A DNA stretch of 64,000 nt from Bifidobacterium tsurumiense (GTDB lineage Bacteria > Actinomycetota > Actinomycetes > Actinomycetales > Bifidobacteriaceae): NCBI RefSeq assembly GCF_000741765.1, contig NZ_JGZU01000004.1:124001-188000 (forward strand), given 5' to 3'. The first letter of the stretch is position 1. Each line of letters starts with the position of its first letter. A program made the translations under genes and the position numbers. The notes below the pieces were generated by a model. It was not told where the DNA came from, did not search any database, and worked only from the letters and a program-made list of their open reading frames with translations. Below, in pieces: positions 8,149 through 17,744 of the stretch.

Positions 8149-9768
8149 TCACTTGACGTATGAGTCGTAGGCTTTCTGCCAAATTTCAGTATTCTGCTCA
8201 ATGTTGTACTGCTTCAAGTTTGACTGGAATTCCTGCCAAGCAGCATCATCCTCTGCCCCGCCTTGCGACAACCATTTCGATACAACTGGAATGGCGTAGT
8301 TAAACAAAGCGGTGTTATTATTTGCCACTGTGTTCTGGTCTTCCTCCCCCAGGCGCACATAGATTGGCATCATGTCTTTTTCATGATCGTAGTTGGAATA
8401 CTGCTCTTTGTACGGAGCGTCGGCAGCAGCGACATGATCCATGCCTCGGTCTCCTTCAACCTCAACGTCATCGGAAATCCAGCCTGCAAGTCGATCTTCC
8501 AAGGCCGGCACCTTTGCCTCATCCTGCGCTTCGTGGAACTTATCTGTGACTTTGTAGGAATGATCTCCTGTTTGCTCAACATAGCCATCAGTAAGTGAAC
8601 CATATAGCTGTTGGATCGAATACTTCTCCGAATACAAAAGATTGATTACCTTGAGCGCCGCATCCTTATTCGCAGTGTTTGCCGACATTGCCATGTGGTA
8701 ATCCTCATAACGGTTTGCCTCAAGTGAACCGTCCCAAACAGTGTCACTGGCCGAAACACCATCGGCCGAAGGCACTGGCATTGAAACATACTGGCTCGCT
8801 AATTCAGAACCATAAGCTCCAAACGCAGACTCATCCCACCCAAATACGATACCGACTTGCGCAGTCTTACCATCAGATTGATTGCGCGCATTGTATTTAT
8901 CATCCTTCACAGTTACCCAATCAGAAGGAGCCCCATCCGTTCTGGACCATTTCATGATAAAACTCAATAACCTGGCGGAACTGGTCGCTTTCCATCCAGT
9001 TTCCGACTTTGCCATCTTCAACATAAATACCTGCTGGGACGGGCCTGAATTAAAGTGCGTGACTATTCCGGTTGCATTCAGCATGAGGAAGGGGCTCCAC
9101 CAATCGCCGATCTTTGACGTCACCAGCTCGCGTGGATTGAAGGCGATTTCATCAGCCTGGCCGTTGCCATTCGGATCCTCGGTCTTGAACGCTTCCATGA
9201 CAGTACGTAATTCGTTCCAAGTTGTAGGAACCTGCAGGCCTAACTTATCCAACCAAGTCTTATTGATCATCATATGTTGCCCCGATGCCAAGAATCCCTT
9301 GGTACGACTTGAAGGAAGCACTGTGACTTTGCCATCAACCGTCACGAATTTTTCGGCATCAGGTTGTTGTGCGAAGAACTCCTTCACATTAGGCAACTTA
9401 TCCAGGTCATCGCCTAATACTTCAAACGCCGACGGGTTACGCGTGGCATCATCCGGATTGAACGCTCGAATGTTCAGATCATCTATTTCACCTGCTGCTA
9501 ATGACGCATTCTTTTGTTGGCTCCATGCATCATCAGAGACTTCATGCCATTGAATAGAACAATCACAATCATTCTCTAGTTCTTTGGTCCAAGTCATATC
9601 GGCAATCTTGGTTTGATTGGAGTTTTTTACCACCAATATCTTGACGATTGGCTTACCATCTGCATCTGTGGTTGCTTCACCGCCGCCACAAGCAGTTAAT
9701 CCGGTCAACATTGCGACTGCAGCAGTAGCTGCGATAGCTTTTGCTGCGATATGTGTATATGTCTTCAT
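8149..9768 (-). CDS. Extracellular solute-binding lipoprotein of the LplA/YtcQ type
   Basis: The 539-residue protein starts with a lipoprotein signal peptide: positive [10 protein letters not shown], a hydrophobic stretch, and the lipobox LTAC followed by GGG. It should be lipid-anchored at the outer face of the membrane. The mature part has the fold of large oligosaccharide-binding proteins (family 1), with blocks such as [19 protein letters not shown] and [13 protein letters not shown]. It is the first gene of the leftward operon that continues with two permeases, GH43 and GH27. GGGTG precedes the ATG by about 5 nt. The ligand is probably an oligosaccharide with alpha-galactosyl and arabinosyl- or xylosyl-like units, judged from the enzymes downstream. 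Confidence 0.93.
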   Translation of the reverse strand: MKTYTHIAAKAIAATAAVAMLTGLTACGGGEATTDADGKPIVKILVVKNSNQTKIADMTWTKELENDCDCSIQWHEVSDDAWSQQKNASLAAGEIDDLNIRAFNPDDATRNPSAFEVLGDDLDKLPNVKEFFAQQPDAEKFVTVDGKVTVLPSSRTKGFLASGQHMMINKTWLDKLGLQVPTTWNELRTVMEAFKTEDPNGNGQADEIAFNPRELVTSKIGDWWSPFLMLNATGIVTHFNSGPSQQVFMLKMAKSETGWKATSSARLLSFIMKWSRTDGAPSDWVTVKDDKYNARNQSDGKTAQVGIVFGWDESAFGAYGSELASQYVSMPVPSADGVSASDTVWDGSLEANRYEDYHMAMSANTANKDAALKVINLLYSEKYSIQQLYGSLTDGYVEQTGDHSYKVTDKFHEAQDEAKVPALEDRLAGWISDDVEVEGDRGMDHVAAADAPYKEQYSNYDHEKDMMPIYVRLGEEDQNTVANNNTALFNYAIPVVSKWLSQGGAEDDAAWQEFQSNLKQYNIEQNTEIWQKAYDSYVK

Positions 9769-9817
9769 GTCTCACCCTTTCCGGCTACACCCTGGCATAT
9801 CGATACTTTCGCATCAA

Positions 9818-9835
9818 AATGGTTACGTTGCCATT
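9818..9835. promoter_or_regulatory. Candidate LacI-type operator downstream of the operon start
   Basis: AATGGTTACGTTGCCATT is an 18-bp imperfect palindrome (14 of 18 positions symmetric) with a central CG, the usual form of LacI-family operators. It lies between the predicted transcription start of the leftward operon and its first codon, where a bound repressor could block elongation. Confidence 0.45.
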
Positions 9836-9897
9836 TATGCCTATGTTGCATCGCCGCTACATCGTCGGCATTTCTTCTTCGAAAATGCAACGATTCG

Positions 9898-9926
9898 ATT
9901 ATACAACGACTTTATTTTCATATCAA
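9898..9926 (-). promoter_or_regulatory. Promoter of the binding-protein/permease/GH operon
   Basis: On the minus strand, -35 TTGATA (9921-9926), a 17-nt spacer and a consensus -10 TATAAT (9898-9903) give a strong sigma-70-type promoter. The predicted leader is about 120 nt and includes the imperfect palindrome at 9818-9835. Confidence 0.75.
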
Positions 9927-9937
9927 ATACCCAATAT

Positions 9938-9967
9938 TTGACAGCAATAATTCGTATCGTTACGATA
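9938..9967 (+). promoter_or_regulatory. lacI-family gene promoter with overlapping palindrome
   Basis: -35 TTGACA (9938-9943), a 17-nt spacer and -10 TACGAT (9961-9966) face the regulator gene. The palindrome TATCGT-T-ACGATA (9955-9967) covers the -10 box, a position suited to autorepression, and it recurs in near-identical form before the GH27 gene. Confidence 0.65.
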
Positions 9968-10103
9968 ATGTTTCGTAAAGACTTTCCAACATGAGTGCGC
10001 AATCATTTATGAGCTGTATCTGGTTATGCCTTAACACACGAACAACACTCAGGTAGCATCGATTCAGACATGGCATGAGGGATGCGATAGGGAAGGAGGA
10101 GGC

Positions 10104-11171
10104 ATGGCTACACTGAAGGAAGTCGCCAAAGCAGCAGGGGTGTCACCGTCGACGGCCTCAGCAGCATTGCGAGGACTGAACATCGTAAAGCCTGACACAA
10201 CACACAAGGTTATTGATGCTGCATCGAAGCTTAACTACCACATCAATCTGTCAGCAAGAGCATTACGATCAGGTCATACCAATATTTTCACCCTCATAAT
10301 CCCCGATCTCGAGAATGATTTCTATGCCAAATTGGCAAATAGCCTTGCCGACGCCCTGTTTATCGATGGATGTCGATTAATAATCCAAATTTCACAATAC
10401 GACAGCGGCAAAGAGCTTGAATTGGTAAAACAGCAATCGTCATCGCTGTGCGACGGTTTATTCATCTGTTCGACCAGCAATACAGCAACAACCATACAAG
10501 GTGCAGCAGGAGACCGACCTGTTCTGCTGTTTGATGACATGAGTGCCCCTGAAGAGGAATGCTACGACTCCATAAACACAACAAGCCAAGGCGGCATGTA
10601 CGCACTGATTCATCATCTGCAACAATGCGGTAGAAAAAGAATCGGTATCGTGGGAGTGAACGAACTCGCCGCGAAGAATGGTCCCCGCTACTTGGGTCTC
10701 ACCTTGCGAAAGCGTCGATATGCTTATGCTTTGGCTGCTTTAGAACAGCTGTACGGCAGTTCAGAAGGTTCCGCCATTAATGCCGATTGGAGCGTGGAAA
10801 GCGGGATAACCACCGCACACGAACTTGTACGCCAAGGGATGCCATTTGATGCATTGTGTTGCATGAATGATCAACTTGCATTTGGTATTATGCGCGGGCT
10901 CGCAGAAACAGGAGTTAATGTACCGGATGATGTTGCAGTCACCGGATTTGATGGGGTCAATGCCGGTGGATTCACCACTCCAACATTGACCACCATGGCT
11001 ATTGACTTCGCGGGGATGGCACATTCCGCTGTTTCCATGATGCGACGTCAGCTGGAGCTACGTGAGAGCAGTTCGCCTATGATTCCTCAACACGTCATAG
11101 TAGGCTCACGACTTCTCGCTCGTGAATCAACATTAGGGCGAACTGCAAGCACTGGTTTCACCACTCGTTAG
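10104..11171 (+). CDS. LacI-family transcriptional regulator of the glycan locus
   Basis: The 355-residue protein starts with the LacI helix-turn-helix (TLKEVAKAAGVSPSTASAALRG) and the hinge helix region (INLSARALRSGHTN). A periplasmic-binding-protein-like effector domain follows, with the family motifs NDQLAFGIMRGL and VPDDVAVTGFDG. It is divergent from the binding-protein operon and so very likely controls it. GGAGGAGG precedes the ATG by 1-5 nt. The effector is presumably the imported oligosaccharide or a product of its breakdown. The predicted -10 box is overlapped by a palindrome, suggesting autoregulation. Confidence 0.9.
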   Translation: MATLKEVAKAAGVSPSTASAALRGLNIVKPDTTHKVIDAASKLNYHINLSARALRSGHTNIFTLIIPDLENDFYAKLANSLADALFIDGCRLIIQISQYDSGKELELVKQQSSSLCDGLFICSTSNTATTIQGAAGDRPVLLFDDMSAPEEECYDSINTTSQGGMYALIHHLQQCGRKRIGIVGVNELAAKNGPRYLGLTLRKRRYAYALAALEQLYGSSEGSAINADWSVESGITTAHELVRQGMPFDALCCMNDQLAFGIMRGLAETGVNVPDDVAVTGFDGVNAGGFTTPTLTTMAIDFAGMAHSAVSMMRRQLELRESSSPMIPQHVIVGSRLLARESTLGRTASTGFTTR

Positions 11172-11312
11172 CAAATACTGCGAAAAACGTGCCATCATTC
11201 AGAGATCATAAATCCTCATCCGCAACTGTTGCGCTGAGTAATCAGCCCTTATCTCGCCACACAGTGTACTGCATGACAGCGTGTAACCTTCTTTGAGCCG
11301 AGAAGTACAGAA

Positions 11313-12020
11313 CTATTTTTGCCCAGCCTCACTCACCGTTCGCTTACCACTGTGTTCAGCTGAACTCTCAGCATCCTTCGGCTCCAACACATGCACATCC
11401 ATACCTGGCATGCGTCCCCACGAATACACCGCCATCATGGTTGCGAATACAGGTACTGCGAAACCAAAAGCAACCGCAAGACCGGGCCAGGTGTAATAAG
11501 CCCATAACGTAAGCATGAACAGGCACACCACCATAAGGCTGCACAGCGGTCGCGCAACAACCATGCTGAGCGAGGTACGAACCACCCACATCGGCTTTTC
11601 ATCGAAATTCGCGCGCACCGCCCAACTCAATAACACGAATAAACCATAGAAGATGTTGAGCACCAAAAGGGCACCGGAAACACCAATGCCGATAACGCCC
11701 ATGTCATTGTGTTGCACGAGCCAGTATTCCCAAATCAATAGCACCCAGATCAAGGCTTGCGGCCAGCCGAAGAGATTCGCACTATTCCTTTCCTCCACCC
11801 ATATCCTATGGAAGGTGATCCATGTGCGCTTGACTGTCCAGGAGCGATCCTCCACATCGAGGAGCCATGAACGATAGGTGCCGTACAGTGCAGCCGTGGA
11901 TGGGAAAAGACCGTATACGACCAAGCCCAAAAGTGTATGTGCAAGCCATGCAATATGCGCCACGGCAATCATCATGACAATTCGGCATAGATACTCATAC
12001 CCAACGGCAATGCGTTTCAC
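11313..12020 (-). CDS. YesL-family (DUF624) membrane protein
   Basis: The 235-residue protein has about five hydrophobic segments and the DUF624 signature LGLVVYGLFPSTAALYGTYRSWL near the N-terminus. The GTG start is preceded by AAGGAGG at 5 nt; an ATG 12 codons further upstream has no site. The C-terminal 35 residues are polar. YesL proteins are commonly encoded beside LplABC-type oligosaccharide transporters, which fits this locus, but their function is not established. The gene converges on the lacI-family gene, with a 141-bp gap in which I see no terminator. A role in transporter assembly or regulation is a guess. Confidence 0.82.
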   Translation of the reverse strand: MKRIAVGYEYLCRIVMMIAVAHIAWLAHTLLGLVVYGLFPSTAALYGTYRSWLLDVEDRSWTVKRTWITFHRIWVEERNSANLFGWPQALIWVLLIWEYWLVQHNDMGVIGIGVSGALLVLNIFYGLFVLLSWAVRANFDEKPMWVVRTSLSMVVARPLCSLMVVCLFMLTLWAYYTWPGLAVAFGFAVPVFATMMAVYSWGRMPGMDVHVLEPKDAESSAEHSGKRTVSEAGQK

Positions 12021-12126
12021 AGCGACCTCCTTGGCGTCCTGAACCATTCTACTCATTCATTCACAAAGTCAAGTCATATCAACCGATACAACGACAAACC
12101 CGATGCAGTATCACCACAAAAACAAC

Positions 12127-12157
12127 GATGCGGGGGCCCACAAAGAACCCCCGCATC
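12127..12157 (-). terminator. Rho-independent terminator of the ABC exporter operon
   Basis: The 10-bp stem GATGCGGGGG / CCCCCGCATC with an 11-nt loop is followed on the minus strand by GTTGTTTTTG. It lies about 30 nt after the stop of the 593-residue exporter half. Confidence 0.88.
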
Positions 12158-12188
12158 AAATGCCGGCCCAAACTCCCTTAAAGAGTAA

Positions 12189-13970
12189 TCAGATCATGGC
12201 GTATTGCGATTCATACAGGCGGTAATAGGCGCCCTTGGCCTCGAGCAATTCCTCATGGCTGCCATGCTCCACGATCTGACCATGATCGATGTAGCAAATC
12301 ATATCCGCCTTCTCGATTGTGGACAGACGGTGAGCAATGATGAAGCTCGTGCGACCGACCAGCAGTCGAGCCAATCCAGCCTGCAAATCCTCTTCTGTGC
12401 GGGTATCGATATTGCTCGTCGCCTCATCGAGGATGAGGATGCGAGGATCCGCCAGAAGCACTCGCGCGAAGGCGATGAGCTGACGTTGACCCGCCGAGAG
12501 CGTCGAGCCTCGCTCTTCCACAACGGTGTCATAGCCATCGGCAAGTTCCATGATGAATTCATGAGCGTGCACAGCCTTGGCCGCGGCCTCGATCTCTTCA
12601 TCGGTGGCATCCAACTTGCCGTAGCGGATATTTTCTCGCACATTGCCGCTGAAGATGAAGGTATCCTGCAACATCACACCCATCTGCTTGCGCAAGGATT
12701 CCAGAGTCACATTGCGCACGTCATAGTCGTCGATGGTCACTGAACCTTCGGAAACGTCATAGAACCTTGAAAGCAGGTTGATCACCGTGGTCTTGCCTGC
12801 ACCGGTCGGCCCCACCAAAGCCACTGTCGACCCGGGTTCCACATGCAAATCCAGCAGATTCAAGATATTGCGTCCATCCGGCTCATAACGGAACACCACA
12901 TCGTTGAAGTCCACGCGACCCCGGATCTGAGGAAGATCCACGGCATCTGCGGAATCCACGATTTCCGGCTTGACATCGAGCGTTTCAAAAATACGTTCCA
13001 GATATGCGGAGCACGTAATGAGCTGATTGTAGAAGTTGCCGATATTGATAACCGGGTTCCAGAAATTATTGGCATACCCAACGAAAGCGATCAGCACACC
13101 GGTGGTGACATTCACGCCACCGAAGCCCATGATGCCCACATAATAGATGAAGGCGATCGTCATGGTGGATATGACTGCAACTCCAGGCCACAGCAGGAAC
13201 TGAATATGCACAGCATGCATCCATGCGCGGCGCACCTCGCCCTGTTGCTCCTGGAAGGTGTCGAACTGAGTCTTTTCCTGTGCAAATGTCTGGGTCGTCT
13301 TCACACCGGCGATCGACTCATGGATGTATGCATTCAGATTGCTCTGCTTATTCGACAGCTTTTGATATGCCTTGCGCTGGAAGAATTGCAGCACTCGCAC
13401 CCAGATAATCAGCACCGGGAACAGCAGCAAGCTCCACAACGTCAGCTTCCAATCGACCGCAAACATCACCACCAAAGTGATAATGAATGTGAATACGTCG
13501 GAGATCACATTGATCAGACCGGATGAGAGCGTATCCGACAGGGTATTGACGTAATTCACCACACGGATGAGGATCTTGCCATGCGGCCTTGAATCAAAAT
13601 AGCTGAATGACAGCGTTTGGATATGTGTAAAGATATGGCGACGCATGTCTTTGAGCATGAGCTGGCCGACCCGGGTTATGGCCACCGTACGATACCGCAA
13701 TCCCAATTCATACAGCACGATGAGTACTGCCAGGCCTACGGTTATGATGACCAGGCCCCTCACATCATGCTGGGGAATAATGCGGTCGATAACGACTTTC
13801 GTCAAATACGGCACACTGACCCCGATGCAGCTCATGGCAACCACCACGGCCAGAATTCGTATGACGTTCTTGGTATATGGCTTGAGATAGGAGCCTACGC
13901 GCATGATATCGCGCAGATTGATTTGCTCCTCCAGCTCCTCGTCTTCACGGTAGGTATTGCGCTGTGCCAT
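12189..13970 (-). CDS. ABC exporter half-transporter with intact ATPase site
   Basis: The 593-residue protein fuses a six-segment exporter membrane domain (about residues 30-320) to an ATPase domain. The ATPase domain has Walker A GPTGAGKTT, signature LSAGQ, Walker B LILDEATSNID with the catalytic Glu, and H-loop AHRLS. With the upstream gene it probably forms a heterodimeric exporter of the BmrCD/TM287-288 kind, pumping drugs, lipids or peptides. The signature is LSAGQ rather than LSGGQ. The gene lies 106 nt after its partner and ends before a strong terminator, so the two form one operon. The substrate cannot be inferred. Confidence 0.9.
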   Translation of the reverse strand: MAQRNTYREDEELEEQINLRDIMRVGSYLKPYTKNVIRILAVVVAMSCIGVSVPYLTKVVIDRIIPQHDVRGLVIITVGLAVLIVLYELGLRYRTVAITRVGQLMLKDMRRHIFTHIQTLSFSYFDSRPHGKILIRVVNYVNTLSDTLSSGLINVISDVFTFIITLVVMFAVDWKLTLWSLLLFPVLIIWVRVLQFFQRKAYQKLSNKQSNLNAYIHESIAGVKTTQTFAQEKTQFDTFQEQQGEVRRAWMHAVHIQFLLWPGVAVISTMTIAFIYYVGIMGFGGVNVTTGVLIAFVGYANNFWNPVINIGNFYNQLITCSAYLERIFETLDVKPEIVDSADAVDLPQIRGRVDFNDVVFRYEPDGRNILNLLDLHVEPGSTVALVGPTGAGKTTVINLLSRFYDVSEGSVTIDDYDVRNVTLESLRKQMGVMLQDTFIFSGNVRENIRYGKLDATDEEIEAAAKAVHAHEFIMELADGYDTVVEERGSTLSAGQRQLIAFARVLLADPRILILDEATSNIDTRTEEDLQAGLARLLVGRTSFIIAHRLSTIEKADMICYIDHGQIVEHGSHEELLEAKGAYYRLYESQYAMI

Positions 13971-14076
13971 GTTCTTCCTTCACCATTGTCCTATCTTCAA
14001 ATACGTCTGTTCTGATTGCTTGCGGCAGGCACCGAACGGGGACTGCTCCCGCTCGCGCTGCTCAACAAAGCGGCGT

Positions 14077-15924
14077 TCACCGTTCGAAGCCTTGAGCCTG
14101 ACCGGATTGGGCGCCGAGCTGCTTGCGATAGATTTCCCAATACCGCCCATGAGCTGCCACCAATTCGTCATGCGTGCCGCGCTCCACAATGCGACCGCGT
14201 TCCAGCACAAGAATCAAATCCGAATCCTTGATCGATGAAATGCGGTGAGCAATGGTGACTATGGTCTTATTGCCATCGAGTTCACGCAGATGCTTCTGAA
14301 TCTCCGCTTCGGTTTCCATATCCACGGCCGACGTGGTGTCATCCATGATCAGGATCGATGGATTGTCTGCCAAAGCACGAGCCAGGCTCAATCGCTGCTT
14401 CTGTCCGCCTGAAAGCCCGACACCTCGCTCGCCCACAACGGTGTCATATCCTTCCGGCATGGAGCGAATGAATCCGTCTGCGCCTGCGATCTGGGCAACC
14501 TTGCGAATATATTGCTCGTCCTGGTTTCCTGCCGCACCGAAGCCAATATTGCCACCGATGGTGTCGGAGAACAGGAAAGTATCCTGGGCCACAACATTCA
14601 CCTGGCTGCGCAATGTTGCCAGAGGCCAGCTATTGGCATCAATCCCATCGATAAGCACATGGCCTACGGTTGGGTCATAGAATCGGGCGATCAGATTCAC
14701 CAATGTGGACTTGCCTGAACCCGTCTCGCCTAGGATACCGAGCTTCGCGCCCGCGGGGACGTAGAAGTCAATATCCTTCAGAATCGGCGTCTCAGGATCA
14801 TCTGGGAATGCGAAACTGACATGGTCGAAACGGATCTCGCCAGCGATGCGATCCGGCGCCGAAGGACGGTTCACGCCGATCTGGGTTTGGATGGCAACCG
14901 CCTGCTTCACCGATTCCTCAGCATCCGGACGCTCCACGATTCGGGACTGTGCCGTAAGTAGCTTGCGAATCTTGACGCAGCTGGCGTTGAAGCGCTGCCA
15001 ATCGTTGATAAGCCAGCCGGATTGACGCACCGGCATATCAATCATCCACAAGAAGCTGTTGAACGTCACCAGATTGCCCAGTGTCATATTCCCGCGAATA
15101 ACGAGATAACCACCCAATCCCAAGGTGATGAGCTGCAAGGAGAATCCAAGACCATCCAGCCACGGCATATATCTGCGTGTGTTGTAGGCCAAGTCCATAT
15201 TGCGCTGCATATAGTCGCCGTTGTGCTCATCGAACTTCTCGGTCTCATATGGTTCGCGCACAAAAGCCTTGACCACTCGATTGCCTTCGATATTCTCCTC
15301 CACCATGGAGTTCAGGCTTGCCAAGGAGTTACGAATGGCGAAGAACAGCGGATGGGCCTTCTGAGCCAATTGCTTGGTCAGGAGGAACAACGGCGGGGTC
15401 ACGCAGGACAGCGCCAACGCCAGGCGCCAATCAATCGTGAACATCACGCAGAGCGCTCCGACGAACATCACCACGCAGTCAGCGATCTGATAGGTCACCC
15501 AGCTGAGGAAGTGTCGTATGGCATCAGTATCCGAAGTCATACGGCTCATAATGTCGCCGGTTCGCGTGTGATTGAAATAGGTGAAGTCCAATTCATGCAG
15601 ACGTTCATACTCATCGCTGACCAAACGATAAATGGAGTTCTGTCCAAAGCGCTCCATCCACATCTGGTAACCGTAGCGCGTGCTGACGCGGACGACGGTG
15701 AATACGATCATTGCCACGCATAGTCTGGTCAAACGATCGGTATGCCCTTGCATAATCACCTGGTCAACAATCATTCCGGCAAGAATCGGCATAATCATTG
15801 CCATCGTGTTATTGATCGCGAACAGCACTAACGAAGCCGCCACACGCGGCAGGTCTGGCTTGCAATACGGCAGGATCCATCTGAAATTGCCTGCATTCTG
15901 ATTCTTCTCTGGATTGACATACAT
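14077..15924 (-). CDS. ABC exporter half-transporter with degenerate Walker B
   Basis: The protein (615 residues from the ATG used here) has an exporter membrane domain and an ATPase domain: Walker A GETGSGKST, signature LSGGQ, Walker B LIMDDTTSAVD, H-loop AHRIS. The catalytic Glu after the Walker B Asp is replaced by Asp. In heterodimeric exporters one subunit typically has such a weakened site, so this gene and the next form an asymmetric pair. The ATG used follows GAGGA by 9 nt; in-frame GTG and ATG codons 16 and 6 codons upstream are alternatives. The gene reads leftward from a 450-bp region that carries a possible promoter. Confidence 0.88.
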   Translation of the reverse strand: MYVNPEKNQNAGNFRWILPYCKPDLPRVAASLVLFAINNTMAMIMPILAGMIVDQVIMQGHTDRLTRLCVAMIVFTVVRVSTRYGYQMWMERFGQNSIYRLVSDEYERLHELDFTYFNHTRTGDIMSRMTSDTDAIRHFLSWVTYQIADCVVMFVGALCVMFTIDWRLALALSCVTPPLFLLTKQLAQKAHPLFFAIRNSLASLNSMVEENIEGNRVVKAFVREPYETEKFDEHNGDYMQRNMDLAYNTRRYMPWLDGLGFSLQLITLGLGGYLVIRGNMTLGNLVTFNSFLWMIDMPVRQSGWLINDWQRFNASCVKIRKLLTAQSRIVERPDAEESVKQAVAIQTQIGVNRPSAPDRIAGEIRFDHVSFAFPDDPETPILKDIDFYVPAGAKLGILGETGSGKSTLVNLIARFYDPTVGHVLIDGIDANSWPLATLRSQVNVVAQDTFLFSDTIGGNIGFGAAGNQDEQYIRKVAQIAGADGFIRSMPEGYDTVVGERGVGLSGGQKQRLSLARALADNPSILIMDDTTSAVDMETEAEIQKHLRELDGNKTIVTIAHRISSIKDSDLILVLERGRIVERGTHDELVAAHGRYWEIYRKQLGAQSGQAQGFER

Positions 15925-16424
15925 GTGAGGGAATCCTCGCATCCTTATGCTGTTGTTTGCTGTTGTGTTCACTTGCGGCTATCCGCTGCCGCCACGATTC
16001 ACGCCCGACACCGCCGCGGTCAACTGTAACCGCCGTATCGCATTCGCAAACGCGGTTCATTCTAGCGAACCAGCCACAGGTGCAAGCTTGGCGAAATGTG
16101 CGTGTTGCCTTGCTATTTCGCGGTTTAGTTACCATTCGGTCATCACATGGCGAAAATATCATGGCTTTTCACGCAAATATGGTATGAAATTAGCTCTGCA
16201 AATACCGGAATATGCCTGCTCATGTCCATTCAACTCAGTCTTCTGCAACCGTTTCCGATTCATTCCGGAAGCACAGGAACTGCGCTTCCGAATTCTTAGT
16301 GCAGCCAACCCACCCGCATTTCGTCGGATGGGCTGTCCACCGCATCAGCTCGCAGCCACCAAGTCGTTTTTCAATCGCAAATATGAGACGACCGGATTGC
16401 ATACGCCAAATCGACATGGATGAA
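15925..16424 (-). promoter_or_regulatory. Region between aldo/keto reductase and exporter genes, weak promoter only
   Basis: No coding sequence is convincing on either strand. On the minus strand a -10-like TAGAAT (16059-16064) lies 15 nt after TTGCAC (16080-16085), and GGTTC/GAACC arms flank the -10 box. This may be the exporter promoter with an operator. I see nothing else in the stretch. Confidence 0.35.
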
Positions 16425-17402
16425 TTACCCAATATGGCGTTCAAATCGCACAAAACCAAGTATTTCGTCGATTTTATGCAACGCGTCATCAGGAATCACC
16501 ACTCCTGAAGCCGCCATATTCGACTCCAACTGACGCGGACTGCTTGCACCGACAATAACCGAGCTCACCACTGGCAGCCTCAAAATCCAAGCCAACGCCA
16601 ACACAGGCATGCTCAGCCCCAGATCTTGCGCGATCTGCGCCAACCGAGATACCTTGTCAAGATTCTCATCGGTCAACAGCGCATTGATCTGCTTGTCCGC
16701 CTGCCAAGTCGCACGCGAACCAGCCGGAAGAGGTTCGCCCTTGCGATACTTTCCTGTGAGCAACCCTTGTGCCAGCGGCGAGAAAGGCGTAATGCCTATG
16801 CCATATCGTTCACAGCTTTCGACGATTTCATGCTCAATATACCGATCAAGCATGTGGTATTGCGGCTGAACCACAGAAAGCGGATGCAGCCCACGCTCGG
16901 AGATAATACGTTCCGCCCTTTCAATCCGGGCGGCACTCCACTCTTCTGAAACGCCGTAATACAGGATCTTTCCCTGATCGACCAAGTCGCTCAACGCTTG
17001 CAGGGTCTCTTCCATAGGAGTGGACTCATCGAAGCGGTGGCAATAATACAAATCGATGTAATCGGTTCCAAGATTGCGCAATGACTGCTCGCAATTGTTG
17101 AAAATATGTTTGCGGCTCAGTCCCTGACCGTTGACGCTGCGACCTGTGGCAAAGAATACTTTGCTGGATATCACCACATCTTCTCTTGGCAGATCCTTGA
17201 TGAAGTCACCCAAAAACCGTTCTGCATCGCCGCCCGAATAGGCATCAGCGCAATCAAAGAAATTCACTCCTGCTTCGAATGCCTTGCATGCAATCGAGCG
17301 CGCATCGCTAACCGCTTCTGTGTCGCTGAGCTGGGTCATCCAGCTGCCCAGTGCGATCTCACTGACTTTCAAACCCGATGTTCCGATATTACGATATTGC
17401 AT
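16425..17402 (-). CDS. Aldo/keto reductase family oxidoreductase
   Basis: The 325-residue protein is a TIM-barrel NADPH-dependent carbonyl reductase. It shows the catalytic Asp and Tyr in FDCADAYSGG, the Lys in VISSKVF, and the His in YYCHRFD. Near the C-terminus SSVIVGASSPRQLESN binds the cofactor phosphate. The sequence type is close to the K+-channel beta-subunit/YghZ group, whose members reduce aldehydes such as glyceraldehyde phosphate or methylglyoxal. It appears to be a single gene. Its link to the exporter genes downstream is unclear and the physiological substrate is unknown. Confidence 0.88.
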   Translation of the reverse strand: MQYRNIGTSGLKVSEIALGSWMTQLSDTEAVSDARSIACKAFEAGVNFFDCADAYSGGDAERFLGDFIKDLPREDVVISSKVFFATGRSVNGQGLSRKHIFNNCEQSLRNLGTDYIDLYYCHRFDESTPMEETLQALSDLVDQGKILYYGVSEEWSAARIERAERIISERGLHPLSVVQPQYHMLDRYIEHEIVESCERYGIGITPFSPLAQGLLTGKYRKGEPLPAGSRATWQADKQINALLTDENLDKVSRLAQIAQDLGLSMPVLALAWILRLPVVSSVIVGASSPRQLESNMAASGVVIPDDALHKIDEILGFVRFERHIG

Positions 17403-17744
17403 TTGCTCTCAACCTCACCTTTGCGTTCCTGCCGATCTCGTTCCGCGTCTGCACCGGTCCTTACGCAAGCCGCTCTCCTGCTTGGCAATGCAACGGTAAA
17501 TCAGTCACACCTTTGCGACCGCTTCCGCCTGGCTCAACCTCTTGGATTCCCGGTTAGACAAGTCACATAATAGTAGGAATACCAACAAGTGCAACCTTGT
17601 ACTTGTTTGCGTGTTCATTGTCTTTTTCGCCCCCATCTGCCACAACTGGAACATCCGGCACAAGACATCAGCGCAATACCACTTCTTGCAGCCTCCCGGA
17701 TGCGACATAATATGGTGTGAGCACCCGATTCAAAGGAGAAACGC

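Noticed and set aside
9955-9967. Palindrome as a terminator for the lacI-family or binding-protein gene
   Set aside because: It lies in the divergent promoter region, overlaps a -10 box, and has a one-base centre unsuited to a hairpin loop.
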